Part shown: positions 62,578 to 64,000 of the stretch, one piece after another
Position numbering within the stretch: position 1 is the first letter of the stretch
Layout of the letters: each line of letters opens with the position of its first letter
NCBI GenBank assembly: GCA_963826145.1
Contig: CAWGVW010000002.1
Span: 1,116,001-1,180,000, forward strand
Direction of reading: 5' to 3'
DNA length: 64,000 nucleotides
Source of the DNA: JBGPLJ01 sp963826145
Lineage (GTDB): Bacteria; Pseudomonadota; Gammaproteobacteria; Steroidobacterales; Steroidobacteraceae
Notes under the pieces: generated by a model
The model's input: only the letters and a program-made list of their open reading frames with translations
The model's database searches: none
Told to the model about the DNA's origin: nothing
Program-made: the position numbers and the translations under genes

Positions 62578-64000
62578 TGCTCGTCGCCATTGCGCTCGCG
62601 ATCGCCGCGGGCGTCTGGCTCGTGTTCTGGTCGCAGGGGCCGAGCTACACCGTGCTCTTCGGCAATCTCGAAGCGCGCGAAGCGGGCCAGGTGATGGATC
62701 AGCTCAATGCCGCGGCCATTCCCTTCAAGCTTGACGACAGGACTGGCGCGATCCTCGTGCCGGAAGACAAAGTCCGCTCGGCCCGCGTGCAGCTCGCGAG
62801 CCAGGGGCTACCGCAGACCTCCGGCATGGAATCGATCGAGGGCCAGTCCGCCTTCGGTACGAGCCAGTTCATGGAGTCGGCGCGGTATCAGCACGCACTC
62901 GAAACCGAGCTCGGCCGGACGATCAGCCAGGTGCAGGGTGTCGCGAGTGCCCGCGTGCACCTCGCGCTACCGAAGCAGTCGGTGTTCGTGCGCGATCGCA
63001 AGAAGGCAAGCGCCTCGGTGATGCTGCAGCTCTATGGCGGCCGCCACCTCGAACCTGGCCAGATCGCGGCGATCGTGCATGTCGTTGCCTCCTCGGTCCC
63101 GGAACTCGAAGCGAACGAAGTGACAGTCGCGGATCAGAACGGCGCACTCCTCAGCTCGCCCGAGGACGAGGAGCAATTCGCCCTCTCGGCGAAGCAACTC
63201 GAATACCAGAACGAAATCGAACGCTCCTATTCGCAGCGCGTCGAGGACATGCTGATTCCGATCGTCGGTGCGGGTCGCGTGCGGGCCCGCGTGACGGCAG
63301 ACGTCGACTTCACAATGACCGAGAGCACCAGCGAGAACTACAACCCGCAGACGACCTCGCTCCGTAGCGAACAGACGGCGCTGGAGCAGCGCATGCCGGG
63401 CGAAACCGCGCAGGGCATCCCCGGTGCGCTCAGCAATCAGCCCCCGAACACAGCCGGTGCGCCGCCGGCCGCCCAGCAGCAGTCAGCCGCCCAGCCGCCG
63501 CCGCCGGCCCCCGCCGCGGCGGGCGCCGCGGGCGCAACAGCAAACGCCGCCGCTGCGGAGCCTGCACCAGCGCCGCCGACACCAGTCGCAACGTCCCAGC
63601 GTGCGACCCGCAACTTCGAGGTCGACCGTGCCATCACCCACACGCGTGCGCCGGTTGGAATCCTGAGGAAGCTCTCGGTGGCAGTGATCCTCGACGATCT
63701 GCAGAAGACGGACGCCAACGGCACGACGACGACCGCCCCGCTCGCGCAGGCCGACATCGACCGCTTCACCAGCCTCGTCAAGCAGGCCATCGGGTTCGAT
63801 GAGGCGCGCGGGGACAAGGTCAACGTGATGAACGCTTCCTTCAAGGTCGATGCGCCGTCGAGCGGGGACGAGGAATCGATTCCGTTCTACAGCCAGCCGT
63901 GGTTCAAGGAGACGGGCAAGCAGGTCGTCGGCGTCATTCTCGTGCTGCTCCTCATCTTCATGGTGGTCAGGCCGGTGATGCGCTCGCTCACGACCGTCAG
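62541..64000 (+). CDS. fliF: Flagellar MS-ring protein FliF (3' end beyond window)
   Basis: The frame is open from about 62541 to the window edge (some 486 codons). First helix is LVMLVAIALAIAAGVWLVFW, then WSQGPSYTVLFGNLEAREAG, LASQGLPQTSGMESIEGQSA and RYQHALETELGRTISQVQGV. The collar region has SYSQRVEDMLIPIVGAGRVR and a second helix (VVGVILVLLLIFMVV) near the edge. GTG 62541 gives VLDAVPGLKQL. Alternatively ATG 62506 (MAEVARHSSSDR) is the real start and one G is missing near 62540. A Pro/Ala/Gln-rich insert (about 63450-63590) interrupts the periplasmic loop. Confidence 0.92.
   Translation, partial: MLDAVPGLKQLVMLVAIALAIAAGVWLVFWSQGPSYTVLFGNLEAREAGQVMDQLNAAAIPFKLDDRTGAILVPEDKVRSARVQLASQGLPQTSGMESIEGQSAFGTSQFMESARYQHALETELGRTISQVQGVASARVHLALPKQSVFVRDRKKASASVMLQLYGGRHLEPGQIAAIVHVVASSVPELEANEVTVADQNGALLSSPEDEEQFALSAKQLEYQNEIERSYSQRVEDMLIPIVGAGRVRARVTADVDFTMTESTSENYNPQTTSLRSEQTALEQRMPGETAQGIPGALSNQPPNTAGAPPAAQQQSAAQPPPPAPAAAGAAGATANAAAAEPAPAPPTPVATSQRATRNFEVDRAITHTRAPVGILRKLSVAVILDDLQKTDANGTTTTAPLAQADIDRFTSLVKQAIGFDEARGDKVNVMNASFKVDAPSSGDEESIPFYSQPWFKETGKQVVGVILVLLLIFMVVRPVMRSLTTV

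Overview
The window is GC-rich DNA from a gammaproteobacterium. It holds a complete rRNA operon in the order 16S, tRNA-Ile, tRNA-Ala, 23S, 5S. Gammaproteobacterial housekeeping genes (erpA, rppH, tyrS, birA, coaX) and a Xanthomonas/Pseudomonas-style flagellar locus with FleQ, FleS and FleR regulators support this placement. I suspect the Steroidobacterales/Nevskiales area from the 16S and the gene mix, but this is inference, not a computed placement.

Layout. 1-7262: the N-terminal part of a PAS sensor protein; a tight minus-strand operon of pdxH, a CPXCG protein, a membrane-anchored HExxH protein and a FecE/BtuD-type ATPase; divergent tyrA and a diguanylate cyclase; and a FecCD/BtuC-type permease. 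7372-12282: rppH, a DUF6776-like membrane protein, bactofilin, erpA, an M23 endopeptidase and tyrS. 12339-17850: the rRNA operon with two tandem strong promoters, boxB/boxA antitermination signals and a strong terminator. 17859-23568: a TorF-like outer-membrane protein, an ECF sigma / anti-sigma / subtilisin-like lipoprotein operon, a CtlX-type hydrolase and a DAACS symporter. 23581-27500: a CMD-family and a VOC-family protein, then plsY-birA-coaX-SPOR.

27517-34156: a small genomic island integrated in the 3' half of tRNA-Thr(TGT). The site is marked by 47-bp direct repeats (27547-27593 and 34110-34156). The island carries a tyrosine integrase, an overlapping HTH protein, a DUF4279-like gene and a 3.2-kb insertion element encoding two different DDE transposases plus a small HTH protein. 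A HigBA-type toxin-antitoxin pair sits just outside the right junction between two imperfect 72-bp direct repeats.

35081-40441: a small membrane protein, a PilZ protein, a proline-rich TonB-like protein, an active/inactive pair of M16 peptidases and a MATE transporter. 40448-64000: the flagellar cluster. Leftward it has flgA, flgM, flgN and an RsmN-type csrA; rightward flgBCDEFGHIJKL, fliC, flaG, fliD, fliS, a fliT-like gene, an atypical pilZ, fleQ, fleS, fleR, fliE and fliF (cut by the window edge).

The flagellar promoters read as a classic hierarchy: sigma-54 sites before flgA, flgB, fliD and fleS, and sigma-28 sites before flgM and fliC. At all four sigma-54 sites the predicted transcription start falls only 1-4 nt before the start codon, which would make these transcripts essentially leaderless. 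Palindromic REP-like repeats are scattered through the flagellar locus, including two inside coding sequences (the flgI signal peptide and fleR). Three genes (anti-sigma factor, plsY, 5' end of fliF) show apparent single-base frameshifts; real mutation and assembly error cannot be told apart from the sequence alone.
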